This document shows positions 63,750 through 64,000 of a DNA stretch of 64,000 bases, in pieces (position 1 is the stretch's first letter; the number at the start of each line of letters is the position of its first letter). The notes under the pieces were generated by a model. The model made no database searches. It was not told the DNA's origin and was given only the letters and a program-made list of their open reading frames with translations. The stretch is taken from the NCBI RefSeq assembly GCF_028550595.1, contig NZ_JAQQGN010000004.1:124001-188000 (forward strand). The letters are read 5' to 3'. Made by a program: the position numbers and the translations under genes. This DNA comes from Luteimonas sp. BLCC-B24 (lineage in GTDB: Bacteria; Pseudomonadota; Gammaproteobacteria; Xanthomonadales; Xanthomonadaceae).

Positions 63750-64000
63750 TCGCGGTCGATGCCCCGGTGCTGGTCGACCTGCTGGCGGACGGGCCGCAGG
63801 CCGACGCCGCCGAGGCGTGTCTGCGCCAGTACCTGAGCGCGGGTCCGGTGGTCGTCTGCGATGTCGCACTGGCCGAGATCTGCGGTGCGCTGCACGACGG
63901 CGCCGACACCATGGCCGTGCTCGAGGACATGGGCGTGCGCTTTTCCGCGATCGAGGCCAAGGCCGCCTTGCGCGCGGGCGAGATGCAGCGCCGGTCCTGG
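63746..64000 (+). CDS. PIN-domain toxin (VapC-like), truncated by the window end
   Basis: The first 85 residues of a frame that runs off the right edge. GTG 63746 overlaps the antitoxin stop. The start (M)IAVDAPVLVDLLADG has the first acidic residue typical of PIN domains (Asp in VDAPVL), and LAEICGAL carries the next conserved acidic residue. VapC toxins are Mg-dependent RNases that cut specific tRNAs or rRNA. The C-terminal acidic residues lie outside the window, so completeness cannot be judged. Confidence 0.85.
   Translation, partial: MIAVDAPVLVDLLADGPQADAAEACLRQYLSAGPVVVCDVALAEICGALHDGADTMAVLEDMGVRFSAIEAKAALRAGEMQRRSW

Overview
The window is about 70% GC and reads as the chromosome of a gammaproteobacterium of the Xanthomonadaceae (Lysobacter/Luteimonas/Xanthomonas relatives). 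The support is a complete core rpf (DSF quorum-sensing) locus beside recJ, prfB and lysS, a tmRNA tag reading ANDDNYALAA, MsrPQ, tandem TonB-like proteins, and dense gene packing with ATGA/GTGA overlaps. The family assignment is an inference from gene content; no species is claimed. I see no rRNA, phage, insertion sequence or CRISPR array.

Layout. (1) 1-9.1 kb: the tail of an FdhF/YdeP molybdoenzyme, a tightly overlapping minus-strand operon (N-formylglutamate amidohydrolase, QEGLA-motif metallopeptidase, GshB-like ATP-grasp ligase), an S46 dipeptidyl peptidase, a pseudouridine synthase, a BaiN-like flavoprotein, a DksA-like zinc finger protein and a RidA protein. (2) 9.1-15.6 kb: MscS channel, tRNA-Val, a membrane-anchored Mrr-like nuclease, two PHA-granule genes around an unknown gene, an FHA protein and msrPQ. 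(3) 15.7-22 kb: serC-pheA-aroA, two TonB-like proteins and serS. (4) 22-32 kb: LysR regulator, tRNA-Ser, mntP with its yybP-ykoY riboswitch, ssrA (tmRNA), a CHASE histidine kinase, smpB, ratA-rnfH, bamE/fur, and recN with a GFA-family gene. (5) 32-37.1 kb: hrcA-grpE-dnaK-dnaJ, with a sigma32-type promoter before dnaK. (6) 37.1-37.9 kb: a gene-free stretch with a cluster of DnaA-box-like 9-mers and a 19-codon upstream ORF coupled to dapB. (7) 37.9-47.1 kb: dapB, carA, an unknown exported protein, carB, greA, rpfE, recJ. (8) 47.2-59.5 kb: a repeat protein, a TPR-GGDEF protein, prfB (with its +1 frameshift), lysS, then rpfG-rpfC facing rpfF-rpfB. (9) 59.7-64 kb: a lipoprotein, acnA (rpfA-type aconitase) and the start of a VapBC-type toxin-antitoxin operon cut off by the window end.

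How it fits together. The clearest single system is DSF signalling. RpfF makes the fatty-acid signal, RpfB handles the acyl chain, RpfC senses the signal, and RpfG (receiver plus HD-GYP) is expected to turn RpfC phosphorelay into cyclic-di-GMP breakdown. A GGDEF cyclase with intact active and inhibitory sites lies 3 kb away. Other modules are ribosome rescue (ssrA/smpB), protein folding (hrcA operon), carbamoyl-phosphate and lysine/peptidoglycan supply (carAB, dapB), and aromatic and serine biosynthesis. Observations that merit follow-up are the ATP-grasp/metallopeptidase/deformylase operon, the DnaA-box cluster, the dapB upstream ORF, the altered metal-ligand pattern of RpfG and the long hairpin between rpfB and rpfF.
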